Positions 1 to 8,995 of a stretch of 64,000 nt of DNA are shown here, in pieces. Source of the stretch: Bradyrhizobium sp. sGM-13 (GTDB lineage: Bacteria; Pseudomonadota; Alphaproteobacteria; Rhizobiales; Xanthobacteraceae); assembly GCF_018398875.1 (NCBI RefSeq), contig NZ_JAGWDK010000005.1, positions 186,001 to 250,000 on the forward strand, read 5' to 3'. Made by a program: the position numbers and the translations under genes. The notes below the pieces were generated by a model. It ran no database searches and was not told where the DNA came from. It saw nothing but the letters and a program-made list of their open reading frames with translations. Numbering within the stretch: the stretch's first letter is position 1; the number at the start of each line of letters is the position of its first letter.

Positions 1-1
1 G

Positions 2-526
2 CCCGATTTCTCGCTGCTGGAAACGCCTGCCGCTGCCAGTCCACCGCCGCCATCACAATCGGCAGCGCCGGCCTACAAGCCGCCCGAGCCGGATATCTCG
101 ATCAAGTATCAGGTGCTGCTGGGTTTACCGCCCGACCTCTCGCTGCAGCCGCAAGCTCCGGCACAAGCCCGCAACAAGGACGACGACAATTTCGACGGGC
201 CGGCGACCGAAGCCGCCGACATCTCGAGCACGCTGATCGCGGAATTCCGGCGGCAACTCAAGACCTGCTCGAAACTGCCGGCCTCGCTGTCGGGCACCGA
301 CGACGTTAGGGTCAAGCTGCGTGTCCTGATGACGCCCGACGGCAGGCTCGCCGCGGAACCGATCCTGATTGAGGCCAGCGCCTCCACGAAGGGGCCATTG
401 CTGATGCAGGGCGCCATCCGCGCACTTTCGGCCTGCCAGCCCTATGGCATGCTGCCGGTAGACCGCTACGGCGAATGGAAGGTGCTCGACCTCAGCTTTA
501 CGCCGCAGGATTTTACGAGCGGCTAG
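2..526 (+). CDS. TolA/TonB C-terminal-like envelope protein, 3' part
   Basis: The frame is open from base 2, so the 5' end lies outside the window; about 174 residues are visible. The first ~75 residues are rich in Pro, Ala and Ser, as in a periplasm-spanning linker. A compact domain of ~95 residues follows, containing LIAEFRRQLKTCSKLP and RALSACQPYGMLP. The two cysteines (CSKLP, SACQP) and the domain's position at the C-terminus resemble the TonB/TolA C-terminal fold, which connects the inner membrane to outer-membrane partners. The assignment rests on pattern, not alignment, and the partner is unknown. Confidence 0.55.
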   Translation, partial: PDFSLLETPAAASPPPPSQSAAPAYKPPEPDISIKYQVLLGLPPDLSLQPQAPAQARNKDDDNFDGPATEAADISSTLIAEFRRQLKTCSKLPASLSGTDDVRVKLRVLMTPDGRLAAEPILIEASASTKGPLLMQGAIRALSACQPYGMLPVDRYGEWKVLDLSFTPQDFTSG

Positions 527-586
527 CGACTATCGCGAATGCCGCTCGGTTCGGGAGTCCCAACCCGGGCGGCATCGGTTCGCTTC

Positions 587-1405
587 TCAGTCCGGATGTT
601 CCTGCAGCGCGCGCCGGATCGCCATTTCAACCGGCGAATATTCGCCGTCCTCCCGCTCGAGCCGGATAGGTTCGGCCGGATGCAGGGGCGGCTGCGCCAT
701 GAAGCGTGGCCTCGAACCGCGATGCGGTTGCGCGGCGTGGATCAGGAAGGGATGACATAGATAGACCGTGCCGGCCTTTCCGACGGCAAGCGCTTCCGGA
801 CGCTCGGCCGCCACGTCGGCGAGCATCAGGTGCGACATGCCAGCTTCTCCCGCAGGCTCGAGCAGTCGCGCCATATCGAGGTGCGAGCCCACCCGGATAC
901 GGGTCGGCGCATCCAGTTCGCCAATATCGGAAAACAGGAAGAGCATCAGCAGCGCGCGGCCACGCGATGTCACGTTGACTCGCCACGAGGCGAAATCGTT
1001 GCGCTCGCTTGGATCGTCCGACGGGCCAGGGAAGCTGAGGTCGACGTGCCAGCCGGTATCGCCGGGATCCTCGGCATGCGGGAAGCGCACCGGAAAACTG
1101 CCGAGGTCGGCGCGCGGCCGCCAGCGGCCGCTTCCGACGAGCTGATCGAAGGTTGCGTGGAGCACCGGTGTGTTCACCGCTTTCCGAAACGGCTCCTGTC
1201 CGTAATAGCCGAGCCGGATCACCGGCCGCGTCCAGGTCTTCTTGTCGAAGGGATCGCATCCGGTGTCGCGCCAGAGAATGGCGCAGGCTTCCGCGGCAAG
1301 CTGCTCGGGGAAAGCGTTGTCCAGTCGGACAAACCCGTCTTGAACAAACTGATTCAGTTGTGCGTCGCTGAGCGCGCGCACGTGTCGAATTGCATTAGAA
1401 GGCAT
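587..1405 (-). CDS. phytanoyl-CoA dioxygenase (PhyH) family protein
   Basis: This 272-residue protein has the marks of a non-heme Fe(II)/2-oxoglutarate oxygenase. An HxD iron-binding pair lies in GWHVDLSFPGP, and a distal histidine and arginine lie in HPFLIHAAQPHRGSRPRF. PhyH-family enzymes hydroxylate fatty acyl-CoAs or assorted small molecules, so the substrate cannot be told from sequence. The ATG is preceded by GAGGA on the minus strand, which supports the start. The gene is convergent with the preceding envelope gene and stands alone; nothing nearby indicates a pathway. Confidence 0.8.
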   Translation of the reverse strand: MPSNAIRHVRALSDAQLNQFVQDGFVRLDNAFPEQLAAEACAILWRDTGCDPFDKKTWTRPVIRLGYYGQEPFRKAVNTPVLHATFDQLVGSGRWRPRADLGSFPVRFPHAEDPGDTGWHVDLSFPGPSDDPSERNDFASWRVNVTSRGRALLMLFLFSDIGELDAPTRIRVGSHLDMARLLEPAGEAGMSHLMLADVAAERPEALAVGKAGTVYLCHPFLIHAAQPHRGSRPRFMAQPPLHPAEPIRLEREDGEYSPVEMAIRRALQEHPD

Positions 1406-1650
1406 GAAATCCTCATATCGCTTGGCCAGCCAGCATCATCGCGCGCAGCGAGAACGGGTCGGGTCATTCGGTCATTGAATCGCGCTGGCGCCGAAAACGG
1501 CACAGACGCGCTCGTTTCCGCCCGCCGGCGCGGGCAAGCCGTTAGTGGCTGAGGAAAAAGGCCGAAGCGATATTGAAGATGCGGATCATCATCATGGTGG
1601 CGGAGAAATAGCACAGGCGTATTGAGGCATCAATAAAGTCCACCGGCTCG

Positions 1651-2328
1651 TCAGTTCCCCATCGCCTGCCAGGCGTTCGAGGCGAACTGCCGCCGCCAGG
1701 TCACGATCACGACGAGTGCGGTCGTGATCAGCAACACCCAGGGGCTGACGAACCAGCCGAGATAGCCGAGTGCGAAGAAGAACGCGCGCTGGCCGCGGTT
1801 GAAATGCCGCCCTGCCGCCTCGAACAGGCGCGTCGTGCGCATGACATGGGCTTCTGCTTCCGCCGTGTCGCGCTGTGACGAGGGCGGCATCGCGCCGAGC
1901 AGGATCGCGACATAGTTGAACAGACGGTATGACCAGGCGAATTTGAAGAAGGCGTAGATGAAGATCAGGATCAGCCCGACGCATTTGATCTCCCACAGCG
2001 CGGGCGAGGGGGTGAGATCGACCGGCAGCTCGCGAAACACGGCCAATGCATCGTTGGTCGCGCGCAGCAGCGCCAGCGCGCCGCCGATCGCGATCAGGCT
2101 GGTGGAGGCGAAGAAGGCGGTGCCGTTTTGCAGCGAGGCCATGATCTGCATGTCGACCATGCGTGCCTCGCGATCGAGCATGTTGCGCACCCAGACCTCG
2201 CGGTAGGCATTCATACGCGCCGACAGGCTGTCGCGGCCGTAAGCCGTGTGTTCGAGCGTGAAGCCATAGGCCAGCCACTCGACGACGAAGAAGGCGACGG
2301 CGGCGATATCGACCCAATAGGCGCCCAT
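1651..2328 (-). CDS. DUF599 family integral membrane protein
   Basis: A 225-residue protein with four hydrophobic segments: near residues 5-25, 70-90, ~115-135 and 185-210. It carries the family-like stretch SLSARMNAYREVWVRNML after the first membrane segment. DUF599 proteins are widespread in proteobacteria and have no established function. The start is the ATG 103 bases from the divergent glutathione transferase start, so the two genes share a short promoter region. Recognition is by overall pattern and topology; no catalytic motif is visible. Confidence 0.75.
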   Translation of the reverse strand: MGAYWVDIAAVAFFVVEWLAYGFTLEHTAYGRDSLSARMNAYREVWVRNMLDREARMVDMQIMASLQNGTAFFASTSLIAIGGALALLRATNDALAVFRELPVDLTPSPALWEIKCVGLILIFIYAFFKFAWSYRLFNYVAILLGAMPPSSQRDTAEAEAHVMRTTRLFEAAGRHFNRGQRAFFFALGYLGWFVSPWVLLITTALVVIVTWRRQFASNAWQAMGN

Positions 2329-2431
2329 GTGGCGGCATCCCCGATGATGGCTTGCGTGATCGTGATGTACAGGTTGGACGGGTGCCGTGCACTATGGCAA
2401 GATGCCGATCCCAACAGGATTTCCCCCGCAA

Positions 2432-3088
2432 ATGTTGAAACTGGTCATCGGCAACAAGAACTATTCATCATGGTCGATGCGGCCATGGCTGGCGCTGCGC
2501 GCCAATAACATCCCCTTTGAGGAGGTGTTCATCCCGCTCTACACCAACGACAAGGCGGACAAGGACCGAATCCTGAGCTTTTCGGATTCGGGCAAGGTGC
2601 CGACGCTGATCGATGGCGATGTCACGGTGTGGGATTCGCTCGCAATCATCGAGTATCTCGCCGAGAAATACCCGCAGGCGAAGCTGTGGCCGGAAGACCG
2701 CGCCCGCCGGGCGCATGCGCGTTCGATTTCGGCGGAAATGCATTCGGGATTCATGCCGCTGCGCAACGAATGCGGCATGAACCTGCACCGTCCGATCGGT
2801 GCCGTCGATCTGTCGGACGATGCACGCGCCAATGTGGCGCGCATTCAGGAGATCTGGTCCGATTGTCATCGCCGTTACGGCAAGGACGGACCGTTCCTGT
2901 TCGGCGCGTTCGGCGGGGCAGACGCGATGTTTGCGCCGGTGGTGCATCGCTTCCGCACCTATGCGATCGAAGTGACGGACGAGGCGAGGCACTATTTCGA
3001 TGCGATGATGTCGTTGCCGGCATTCCAGGAATGGACCCGCGCCGGCCTTGCCGAAACGCTTGTCATCGATCGGTTCGAGACGGTCTGA
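2432..3088 (+). CDS. glutathione S-transferase family protein
   Basis: A 218-residue cytosolic protein. The thioredoxin-fold N-terminus begins LKLVIGNKNYSSWSMRPWLA, where the Ser/Asn-rich turn is the glutathione-activating region. SGKVPTLIDG (cis-Pro loop) and DSLAIIEYLAEKYP (glutathione-binding E/S) follow. The C-terminal half is the all-helical GST domain. An upstream in-frame ATG at 2387 would add 15 residues with no family counterpart, so the ATG at 2432 is preferred. Members detoxify electrophiles or act as isomerases; the substrate is not predictable here. Confidence 0.85.
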   Translation: MLKLVIGNKNYSSWSMRPWLALRANNIPFEEVFIPLYTNDKADKDRILSFSDSGKVPTLIDGDVTVWDSLAIIEYLAEKYPQAKLWPEDRARRAHARSISAEMHSGFMPLRNECGMNLHRPIGAVDLSDDARANVARIQEIWSDCHRRYGKDGPFLFGAFGGADAMFAPVVHRFRTYAIEVTDEARHYFDAMMSLPAFQEWTRAGLAETLVIDRFETV

Positions 3089-3389
3089 CGACGCGCCGGG
3101 CCGGCGGGGTCTGCAGCTCCGCCCGCGGCTTGCAGCCCTCGATCAATCTGCCGCCGGGCTGTCCGATTTTGGGAAAAACGGCTTCGATGCCGGGTAGGCG
3201 GATAACCGGGAACCCCCTGGATTGGCCTTTATCGCCCTGAAAAACATGCAGAATTTGCGCATTTGCCATGCCTCGATGCCGCTGGCTTTTAGGCGATGGC
3301 CTGTGCTAGGTTGCCGCAGGGTTCTCAAGTCGGCCGAAAGCTAGCGGGACCGTGAGCGCGGCCGGCGTTCTTGCGTAATGGAGAGGGCG

Positions 3390-3581
3390 TTGAAGCATAA
3401 GTACTCCGTTGGAGAGACTGTCTATTTTACTGCCAGCAACGTGGCCCGTCCGGCCGCCAGCGGCACCTATGAGGTGATCCGGCTGCTGCCGACTGATGGC
3501 GACGACTGCCAGTATCGCATCAAAAGCTCGACCGAAGCTTTCGAACGGGTCGCCAAGGAAAGCCAGCTCGCGATTTCCTGA
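3390..3581 (+). CDS. small conserved-type hypothetical protein
   Basis: A 63-residue soluble protein starting KHKYSVGETVYFTASNVARP and continuing GTYEVIRLLPTDGDDCQYRI, a beta-rich pattern like a small SH3/KOW-type barrel (inference). I chose the TTG at 3390 because GGAGAGG lies about 4-10 bases upstream of it. The ATG at 3378 overlaps that ribosome-binding site and would add MERA. No domain is recognised. It lies alone between glutathione transferase and a membrane protein, with ~300 bases of non-coding sequence upstream. Confidence 0.65.
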   Translation: MKHKYSVGETVYFTASNVARPAASGTYEVIRLLPTDGDDCQYRIKSSTEAFERVAKESQLAIS

Positions 3582-3733
3582 AACAGTTGTGCGCAAGCAG
3601 CCGGCTGACGGAGTTTCATTCAAAGCGCCGTCAAAAGGCCCCGTTCGCAGAACCATTCTGCCGAAAAGCGAATGCGATAAAGACGCATTCGCCTTTCGAT
3701 CGCGTTTGATGCTGCGTTGAGGGACATTTGCGC

Positions 3734-4702
3734 ATGAACTGGGCCTGGGCTGCTTCGCTGGATCAGATCTGGCGCTCGTCGAACCTTCCACTGTACCTGA
3801 CGCTGGCCACGGCCGGCTTTGTTGGGCTTGTCGTTCTGATCACGCTGCTGCGCTCGGAGAGATCCGTGGCCAACGGCGTGCTGGCGCTCATGACGCTGCT
3901 TGCGATCGGCGTCGCGGGAGCCGTGACCTTCCGCGGGTTCGGCACGGCAAACGCGGTTCAGCCGGCGGAGGCTCGGCCGGTTCTGACGGCCACAGCGGCA
4001 TTGCCGCAGCTTTCCTGTATCGACGAGCTTGCCGGTGATGCCGTCCTCGCCGCATGCGAGAAGGCACTGTTCGGTTCGGCGGAGTCGGTGGCGGCGGCGG
4101 TCGCCTACGCCGCCTCGCAGATCACGCTGTTGACCTCGCTGGGCGATGTCGCCACCGCGAATAATGGGGCCGGCTCCGATTTGCTGGCGCTGCGCCGCGC
4201 CGTCGAGCGCGACCGTTACGGGTTGATGGCCTATGTGCTGACGGTGCGTGACCGCTGTACGCCGGCCGCCTGCCGCGCGTTCCGTTCGCTGACCGACACG
4301 CGCCAGGTCGCGGCCAACATGGAAGACCGTGTCTACGAAAGCCTGGTCATGCGCCACGCGGCGTCGTGGAACGCGCCGCCGCAGACTGCGGCCGGCATGA
4401 TGGCGGCGCTACCGCCGTCCCAGCCGACGGGGAAGCCGACCAATGCTGAATTCCCGACCTCGGCCTCTACTCCGCCGGTTAGCATCATGACGCCCGAGCC
4501 GCCGGCGAAGCCATCGCCATCGGCCACTGCTGCGCCGGCATCGCCAGCCGCGCCGCGACCGGCCGCGGCGACACCGCCGTCGCCCGCGCCTTCGCCCGCA
4601 CTCGCTGCCAAGAAGCCGCCGCCGGCGCCGAAGCGGCCGTCCACCGCGGCGCCGGTCCAACTCGCGCCGTCGGCTTCGGGGGCTGCCGACAACGAGCAGT
4701 GA
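3734..4702 (+). CDS. two-helix membrane protein with Cys-containing domain and Pro/Ala-rich tail
   Basis: 322 residues with no recognised family. There are two transmembrane helices near residues 18-38 and 47-68. A ~140-residue domain follows with four cysteines in two local pairs (SCIDELAGDAVLAACEKA and DRCTPAACRAF), suggesting disulfides if it is exposed to the periplasm. The last ~110 residues are low-complexity Pro/Ala/Ser/Lys. The ATG at 3734 is preferred to an in-frame TTG two codons earlier. The stop overlaps a possible GTG in the next gene's frame (4699), so the two are probably co-transcribed. Confidence 0.65.
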   Translation: MNWAWAASLDQIWRSSNLPLYLTLATAGFVGLVVLITLLRSERSVANGVLALMTLLAIGVAGAVTFRGFGTANAVQPAEARPVLTATAALPQLSCIDELAGDAVLAACEKALFGSAESVAAAVAYAASQITLLTSLGDVATANNGAGSDLLALRRAVERDRYGLMAYVLTVRDRCTPAACRAFRSLTDTRQVAANMEDRVYESLVMRHAASWNAPPQTAAGMMAALPPSQPTGKPTNAEFPTSASTPPVSIMTPEPPAKPSPSATAAPASPAAPRPAAATPPSPAPSPALAAKKPPPAPKRPSTAAPVQLAPSASGAADNEQ

Positions 4703-4758
4703 TCTCCACAAGGAGTGATCTTTTCAAAGCGCGCCTGGGCCGCTACATCGACGGGGTC

Positions 4759-5199
4759 ATGCCGCTTCATCTCATCAAGCTTGCCGTTGGCTGCGAGTCG
4801 GTCAAAGAACTCAAGGGGTGGGTTGCCGAACGCATGGCAACCGCCAGGAAGAAGGGCCTGCCGCTCCGTCACGTTCACATCACGCGGATGACGCCGAAGC
4901 GCGACGGCGAGATCCTCGCCGGCGGCTCGCTCTACTGGGTCATCAAGGGTGAAATCGCCGCCCGCGAAAAGATCATCGCGATCGAACCGTTCCGCGACAA
5001 GGACGGTATCGGGCGGTGCCGCCTGGTGATGCAGCCCAAGGTGTTTGCAGTCTCGCCGCGGCCGATGCGCCCGTTCCAGGGTTGGCGCTATTTGACCGAG
5101 GACGCAGCACCCCCGGACCTCACCAAATCCTCCGCCGCCAGCGTCGCCGCGATGCCCGAACCGATGCGGCGCGAATTGCGCGATCTGGGACTGCTCTGA
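4759..5199 (+). CDS. DUF1489 family protein
   Basis: A 146-residue protein beginning MPLHLIKLAVGCESVKELKG, the usual opening of DUF1489 proteins in alphaproteobacteria. This places the start at the internal ATG 4759 rather than the GTG at 4699 that overlaps the previous stop. It continues with HITRMTPKRDGEILAGGSLYWVIKG and ends PEPMRRELRDLGLL. The function is unknown and no active-site motif is evident. It ends 19 bases before the convergent panC stop. Confidence 0.8.
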   Translation: MPLHLIKLAVGCESVKELKGWVAERMATARKKGLPLRHVHITRMTPKRDGEILAGGSLYWVIKGEIAAREKIIAIEPFRDKDGIGRCRLVMQPKVFAVSPRPMRPFQGWRYLTEDAAPPDLTKSSAASVAAMPEPMRRELRDLGLL

Positions 5200-5218
5200 C
5201 CGGGGCTGTAGCTACATC

Positions 5219-6070
5219 CTAGACGCCGATGTTATCGATCAACCGGGTCGTGCCGAGCTTCGCGGCGACGAGGATCCGCACCGGTCCTTCTTTGATCGAT
5301 GCGATCGGCGCCAGCGTCCCGGCGTGACGGGCCTCGAAATAGTCCAGCGCGAACCCGGCGGCGGTGATCAGTTCGCGGCCGGCCGCCATCGCGGCCTCGA
5401 AATCCTCGCCGGCCTTCAGCCGTTTGGCGCTTTCCTTCATGGCGCGATGGAGCGTCGGTGCCGTCTGCCGTTCCTCGGCCGAGAGGTAGACGTTGCGCGA
5501 GGACATCGCCAGCCCGTCGCGCTCCCGCACGGTGCGCGAGCCGATCACCTTGACGCCGAGGTCAAGATCGGCGGTCATCTGCGTCACCACCCGCAGTTGC
5601 TGAAAGTCCTTCTCGCCGAAGATCGCGACGTCCGGCCGGACCTGCGTGAACAGCTTGGCAACCACGGTGGCGACGCCGCCGAAGAAATGCGGCCGGAAAC
5701 GATCCTCGAGCCCGGCGGTGGCCGGACCTTCCGGCACGATCCTTGTGGCGAAGCCGTCCGGGTACATCGCCTTGACGTCCGGATTCCAGACCAGGTCGAT
5801 CTTCTCGGCGGCGAGTTTAGCGAGGTCGGCCTTCCAGGTGCGCGGGTATGAGCCGAAATCCTCCGTCGGCGCGAATTGCGTCGGGTTAACGAAGATCGAG
5901 ACGACGACTTTCTGTGCGCGACGCTTGGCAAGCCGGACCAGCGACATGTGTCCGTCATGAAGCGCACCCATGGTCGGCACCAGCGCGACGGCGGCCTTGC
6001 GGGCGCGCAAGGCCTCGACGGCGCGGCGCAATGCGGGAACGGCACGGACGACCATGGGACTTCGCGACAT
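5219..6070 (-). CDS. panC: pantoate--beta-alanine ligase
   Basis: A 283-residue enzyme joining D-pantoate and beta-alanine with ATP hydrolysis to AMP, the last step of pantothenate synthesis. Visible motifs are [15 protein letters not shown] (HIGH-like nucleotide site, HDGH), [19 protein letters not shown] and MSSRNVYLS, in the expected order. An in-frame ATG at 6226 would add 52 residues absent from the family, so the start is set at 6070. panB is not adjacent. The gene is divergent from mipZ across a 342-base gap. Confidence 0.96.
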   Translation of the reverse strand: MSRSPMVVRAVPALRRAVEALRARKAAVALVPTMGALHDGHMSLVRLAKRRAQKVVVSIFVNPTQFAPTEDFGSYPRTWKADLAKLAAEKIDLVWNPDVKAMYPDGFATRIVPEGPATAGLEDRFRPHFFGGVATVVAKLFTQVRPDVAIFGEKDFQQLRVVTQMTADLDLGVKVIGSRTVRERDGLAMSSRNVYLSAEERQTAPTLHRAMKESAKRLKAGEDFEAAMAAGRELITAAGFALDYFEARHAGTLAPIASIKEGPVRILVAAKLGTTRLIDNIGV

Positions 6071-6412
6071 CTGGCCTCGATCTCTTGCAACTTGTGACGG
6101 GGTGAGGGGGCCGGTGGCCCCGATACTTTCGGCGGGCACGCCGACCTTATAAGGCCAGAGCTTTGCCGCCAAGGTTACTCGGGAATGGCAAGCCTGCGGC
6201 AGCTCAACAAACCTGCGGCAGCTCAAACGCGAAAGCTAGATGTGTCTGCCGCGCTGATCGAAAAGGCTGCGAGCAGATCGCTGCAACGGAACGAAATCCG
6301 CACCATCGGATTCATGATTAAGACACACCGCGAGCGAATTGAATGCGTCGTCACGCATTTCACTTGACCGCAGCCGCGCTGTGATTTGAAGATATCGTGC
6401 GGGGGTTGAATC
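6071..6412. other. panC-mipZ divergent intergenic region
   Basis: 342 bases with no convincing ORF; it must carry both divergent promoters. A tandem duplication is visible at 6193-6226: CCTGCGGCAGCTCAA occurs twice, 19 bases apart. I see no clear sigma-70, CtrA or other operator match. Confidence 0.6.
6193..6226. repeat. short tandem duplication
   Basis: CCTGCGGCAGCTCAA is present at 6193-6207 and again, identical, at 6212-6226, a 19-base period. It probably arose by local slippage and lies in the panC-mipZ intergenic region. Confidence 0.8.
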
Positions 6413-7348
6413 ATGTTGCTTCAGGCGAGTCAGGGTCAATTTGGTTCGGCGCATGTCGTCGTGCTTGGCAACGAGAAGGGCGGTTCCGGAAAATCCACCA
6501 CCGCCCTGCATATCGCTGTTGCCCTGCTGAAGGCCGGGCAGCGCGTCGCCACCATCGACCTCGACTGCCGCCAACAGAGTTTTACCCGCTACATCGCCAA
6601 CCGGAGCGCGTGGGCCCGACGCACCGGTCTCGATCTCGAAATCCCCGTGCACTATTGCATTAAGCTCGGCGAGACGATGCAGATCGCCGACAATGAAAAC
6701 TCCGAGTTCCAGCAGTTCGCGGCGGCGGTCGGCACGGTCGAGCGCGCTTTCGACTTCATCGTCATCGATACGCCCGGTTCGGACTCCTATCTGATGCGGC
6801 TGGCGCATTCGATGGCCGACACGCTGGTGACCCCGATCAACGACAGCTTCCTCGACTTCGACGTGCTCGGCACCGTCGATCCTGCAACCTACACGGTAAC
6901 CGGCGAGAGCCATTATGCGGAGATGGTGCGCGACACCAGGCGCAAGCGCCGCCAGCTCGACGGCGCCACCACCGACTGGATCGTGGTGCGCAACCGCCTG
7001 TCGATGATCGGATCGCGCAACAAGCAGCTCGTAGCCGACAGCCTGAAGGACCTTTCGCTGCGGCTCGGCTTCCGTTCCATCGATGGATTCGCCGAGCGGG
7101 TGGTCTACCGCGAATTCTTCCCGCGCGGACTGACGGCCCTGGACAACATCGACGAGGCTACCCTCGGCACCCGGCCCAGCATGGGCCATGTCACGGCGCG
7201 CGAGGAAGTGACCAGCCTGTTGCGCCAGCTCAAGCTGCCGCTCGACGAGCGTGGCCGCCGCCGCGCCGCCAACCGCGCTGAATGGTTCACCCAGGTCGAC
7301 AAGCCGCTCGAAGTCCACGACATCATCGGCGACATCATCAGCGCCTGA
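6413..7348 (+). CDS. mipZ: ParA-like division-plane ATPase MipZ
   Basis: 311 residues. The deviant Walker A NEKGGSGKSTT sits at about residues 20-30, Walker A'-type DLDCRQQSFTRY at ~50, and the Walker B-like IVIDTPGSDS at ~120. The helical MipZ-specific region includes IVVRNRLSMIGSRNK and RVVYREFFPRGLTALD. In alphaproteobacteria MipZ rides on ParB near the origin and inhibits FtsZ polymerisation, placing the ring at midcell. parAB are not in the window. The ATG follows a GGGGG tract. Identification over plain ParA rests on the FFPRGLTALD and GHVTAREEV blocks. Confidence 0.9.
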   Translation: MLLQASQGQFGSAHVVVLGNEKGGSGKSTTALHIAVALLKAGQRVATIDLDCRQQSFTRYIANRSAWARRTGLDLEIPVHYCIKLGETMQIADNENSEFQQFAAAVGTVERAFDFIVIDTPGSDSYLMRLAHSMADTLVTPINDSFLDFDVLGTVDPATYTVTGESHYAEMVRDTRRKRRQLDGATTDWIVVRNRLSMIGSRNKQLVADSLKDLSLRLGFRSIDGFAERVVYREFFPRGLTALDNIDEATLGTRPSMGHVTAREEVTSLLRQLKLPLDERGRRRAANRAEWFTQVDKPLEVHDIIGDIISA

Positions 7349-7394
7349 TCCTCCATCGGCAGCCGGCTCAGCCTATCGCGGCTGGTCGGTGGAC

Positions 7395-7659
7395 GGATGA
7401 GGCGCAGCGCATGATTGCCCAGTTCAGGGCGACGCATGACTTGTGGGCCGGCGATCCAGCCTTTCGCGACCTGCTGGCGCGACTGCGCGAAGGCTGTCCG
7501 GAATTTATTGGCTGGTGGGAGGCCCATGACGTCAGCGGCGTCGCGGCAGGACGGAAATCCTTGATCCATCCCAAAAAGGGTCGGCTCAAACTGGAGTATG
7601 CGAGTTTCCAGGCCAATGACGACCCGGCCTTGAAGCTTGTCATCTACACGACGGTTTAA
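7395..7659 (+). pseudogene. remnant of XRE-family regulator (MmyB-like ligand domain)
   Basis: The frame TDEAQRMIAQFRATHDLW, PAFRDLLARLREGCPEFIGWW, HPKKGRLKLEYASFQ and PALKLVIYT reads as the C-terminal MmyB-like ligand-binding half of a helix-turn-helix regulator. No DNA-binding half precedes it: homology-like sequence begins ~50 bases after the mipZ stop. The first in-frame ATG (7411) would give only 82 residues. It is most simply a 5'-deleted gene, though translation of the stub cannot be excluded. Confidence 0.65.
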
Positions 7660-7724
7660 GATACCTTTGGGACCCGTTTCCGGTATTAACGCACCGTGAT
7701 GCGTCATGACGCAGCGGGTTCCCG

Positions 7725-7749
7725 GGAACCGGTCCTGCATTACGCCGTT
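7725..7749 (+). promoter_or_regulatory. candidate EcfG-type general stress promoter
   Basis: GGAAC at 7725-7729, 16 bases, then CGTT at 7746-7749. This matches the GGAAC-N16/17-CGTT consensus known for the EcfG general stress sigma factor of alphaproteobacteria. It would start a transcript ~235 bases before the hydrolase ORF. The consensus is short, so a chance match is possible. Confidence 0.45.
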
Positions 7750-7897
7750 TTCATTAGACTTTTATCGGATGCTCGAACCGAAGCTTGAAAGGAGACGTCG
7801 TAGTAAAAAAGAGGCCGAATTTGTGGAACTGAGCGGCTGCCCAATGGATGGGTGCGTCGCACAATGATCAGGCGGTCAATACACAACATTTGGCCTT

Positions 7898-7919
7898 TAT
7901 GTCACGCCATCGTGACATA
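7898..7919. promoter_or_regulatory. inverted repeat, putative operator
   Basis: TATGTCAC at 7898-7905 and GTGACATA at 7912-7919 are perfect 8-base arms around a 6-base spacer, ~75 bases before the hydrolase start. The geometry fits a homodimeric regulator; the regulator is unknown. It differs from the CRP/FNR consensus (TGTGA-N6-TCACA, TTGAT-N4-ATCAA). Confidence 0.5.
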
Positions 7920-7992
7920 TATCATCAACAAGGGACCGAAAGAGTCTCAAACAGGGTTGAGCCCCTAGCGGGGCGCGAGGACGAAGACAAAT

Positions 7993-8892
7993 ATGAAACG
8001 TGGAATTCTCGTTCTGCTTTCACTCTCCGTGCTGGTCGCTGTCGCGTATTTCACCGCGAACAAGTGGGCGATCCGGCACGAGACAATCGCGTTTCATGAT
8101 CCCGTCCGCGACAACCGTCTGGTGGCGGTCAGCATCGCCGTTCGCCGCGACAAGGAAATGCAGGCCAATGCCGGCTTGATCAAGCTGCCGGTTGCGGTCC
8201 TCAATCACGGCAACACCGTCAAGAACACCGAGTATTCGTTCCTGTCGACGGTGTTCGCTTGGCGCGGCTATCTTGCGGTCAGCCCGCAGCACGATCTGCC
8301 GACCGATCCGCCGATGGTGACCAAGATCGGCGAACCCTATGTCGGCCGTCTGCCGCAGATTCAGCGCGGCGTTGCCAACATCCATTTCGCCCTCCACGAA
8401 ATGAAGAAGATCCAGTCCAATGCCGACTATGACAAGGTGACCATGGTCGGTCATTCGATGGGCGGCGATATCTCGATGTATTTCGCCAAGCAGTATCCCG
8501 ACGAGATCAAGAAAGTCGTGACACTGGACAATTTGCGCGTGCCGTTCCTGACCGACGGCAAGTTCAAGATCCTGTCGTTCCGCTCCCAGGACACGCACTT
8601 CAAGGCGGACCCCGGCGTCGTGCCTGACGATGAGCAGTGCGAGCAGGCCGGCATCACCGTCGTGAACACCGGCTTCCAACACAACGACATGCGCGACACC
8701 GGGCCTGACGCCGCCAAATCCTCGATCCAGTCGATGCTCGACAGATTCCTCGACGAGTCCGACAGGAGCGGCGTGTTGAAGCCCGTGCCGACGAAGGTGC
8801 CGGACGTTCTGACCAGCAGCCCGGGACCGGTGCCGCTCTCAACCCCGTTGGCCAGCAATCCGCCGCCGAAGAACAAGCCGGTTACGAACTAG
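7993..8892 (+). CDS. membrane-anchored or exported alpha/beta hydrolase
   Basis: 299 residues. An N-terminal hydrophobic segment (residues 4-20) acts as signal or anchor. The nucleophile elbow VGHSMGGD sits near residues 151-158 with Ser the nucleophile, and a plausible catalytic His lies in NTGFQHNDMRD (~230). The last ~40 residues are Pro/Ser-rich. The fold resembles dienelactone-hydrolase or lipase-like enzymes; the substrate is unknown. The start follows GAGGACGAAG. The two regulatory candidates upstream suggest stress-linked expression. Confidence 0.75.
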   Translation: MKRGILVLLSLSVLVAVAYFTANKWAIRHETIAFHDPVRDNRLVAVSIAVRRDKEMQANAGLIKLPVAVLNHGNTVKNTEYSFLSTVFAWRGYLAVSPQHDLPTDPPMVTKIGEPYVGRLPQIQRGVANIHFALHEMKKIQSNADYDKVTMVGHSMGGDISMYFAKQYPDEIKKVVTLDNLRVPFLTDGKFKILSFRSQDTHFKADPGVVPDDEQCEQAGITVVNTGFQHNDMRDTGPDAAKSSIQSMLDRFLDESDRSGVLKPVPTKVPDVLTSSPGPVPLSTPLASNPPPKNKPVTN

Positions 8893-8995
8893 GCGACTGA
8901 CCGCCATCGTGCATTTGCGGCTGCGTCACGGGCCGGCGCATTGACCCGCTGTCGGCCACGTCCCACATAAAGCTCGCTGTTATCCGCGAGCGCTT

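Larger units (their letters stand above)
7660..7992. other. intergenic region upstream of the hydrolase gene
   Basis: 333 bases without a credible ORF. It contains a GGAAC-N16-CGTT promoter candidate (7725-7749) and a symmetric dyad (7898-7919). Together they suggest a long, regulated leader for the hydrolase gene at 7993. Confidence 0.55.

Noticed and set aside
1542..1643. 33-codon hydrophobic ORF on the minus strand directly behind DUF599 (ends IRIFNIASAFFLSH)
   Set aside because: The GTG start has little ribosome-binding support and I cannot show conservation, so it was not listed as a gene.
1592..2431. 279-residue open frame opposite DUF599
   Set aside because: Arg/His-rich shadow of the real gene; typical antisense frame.
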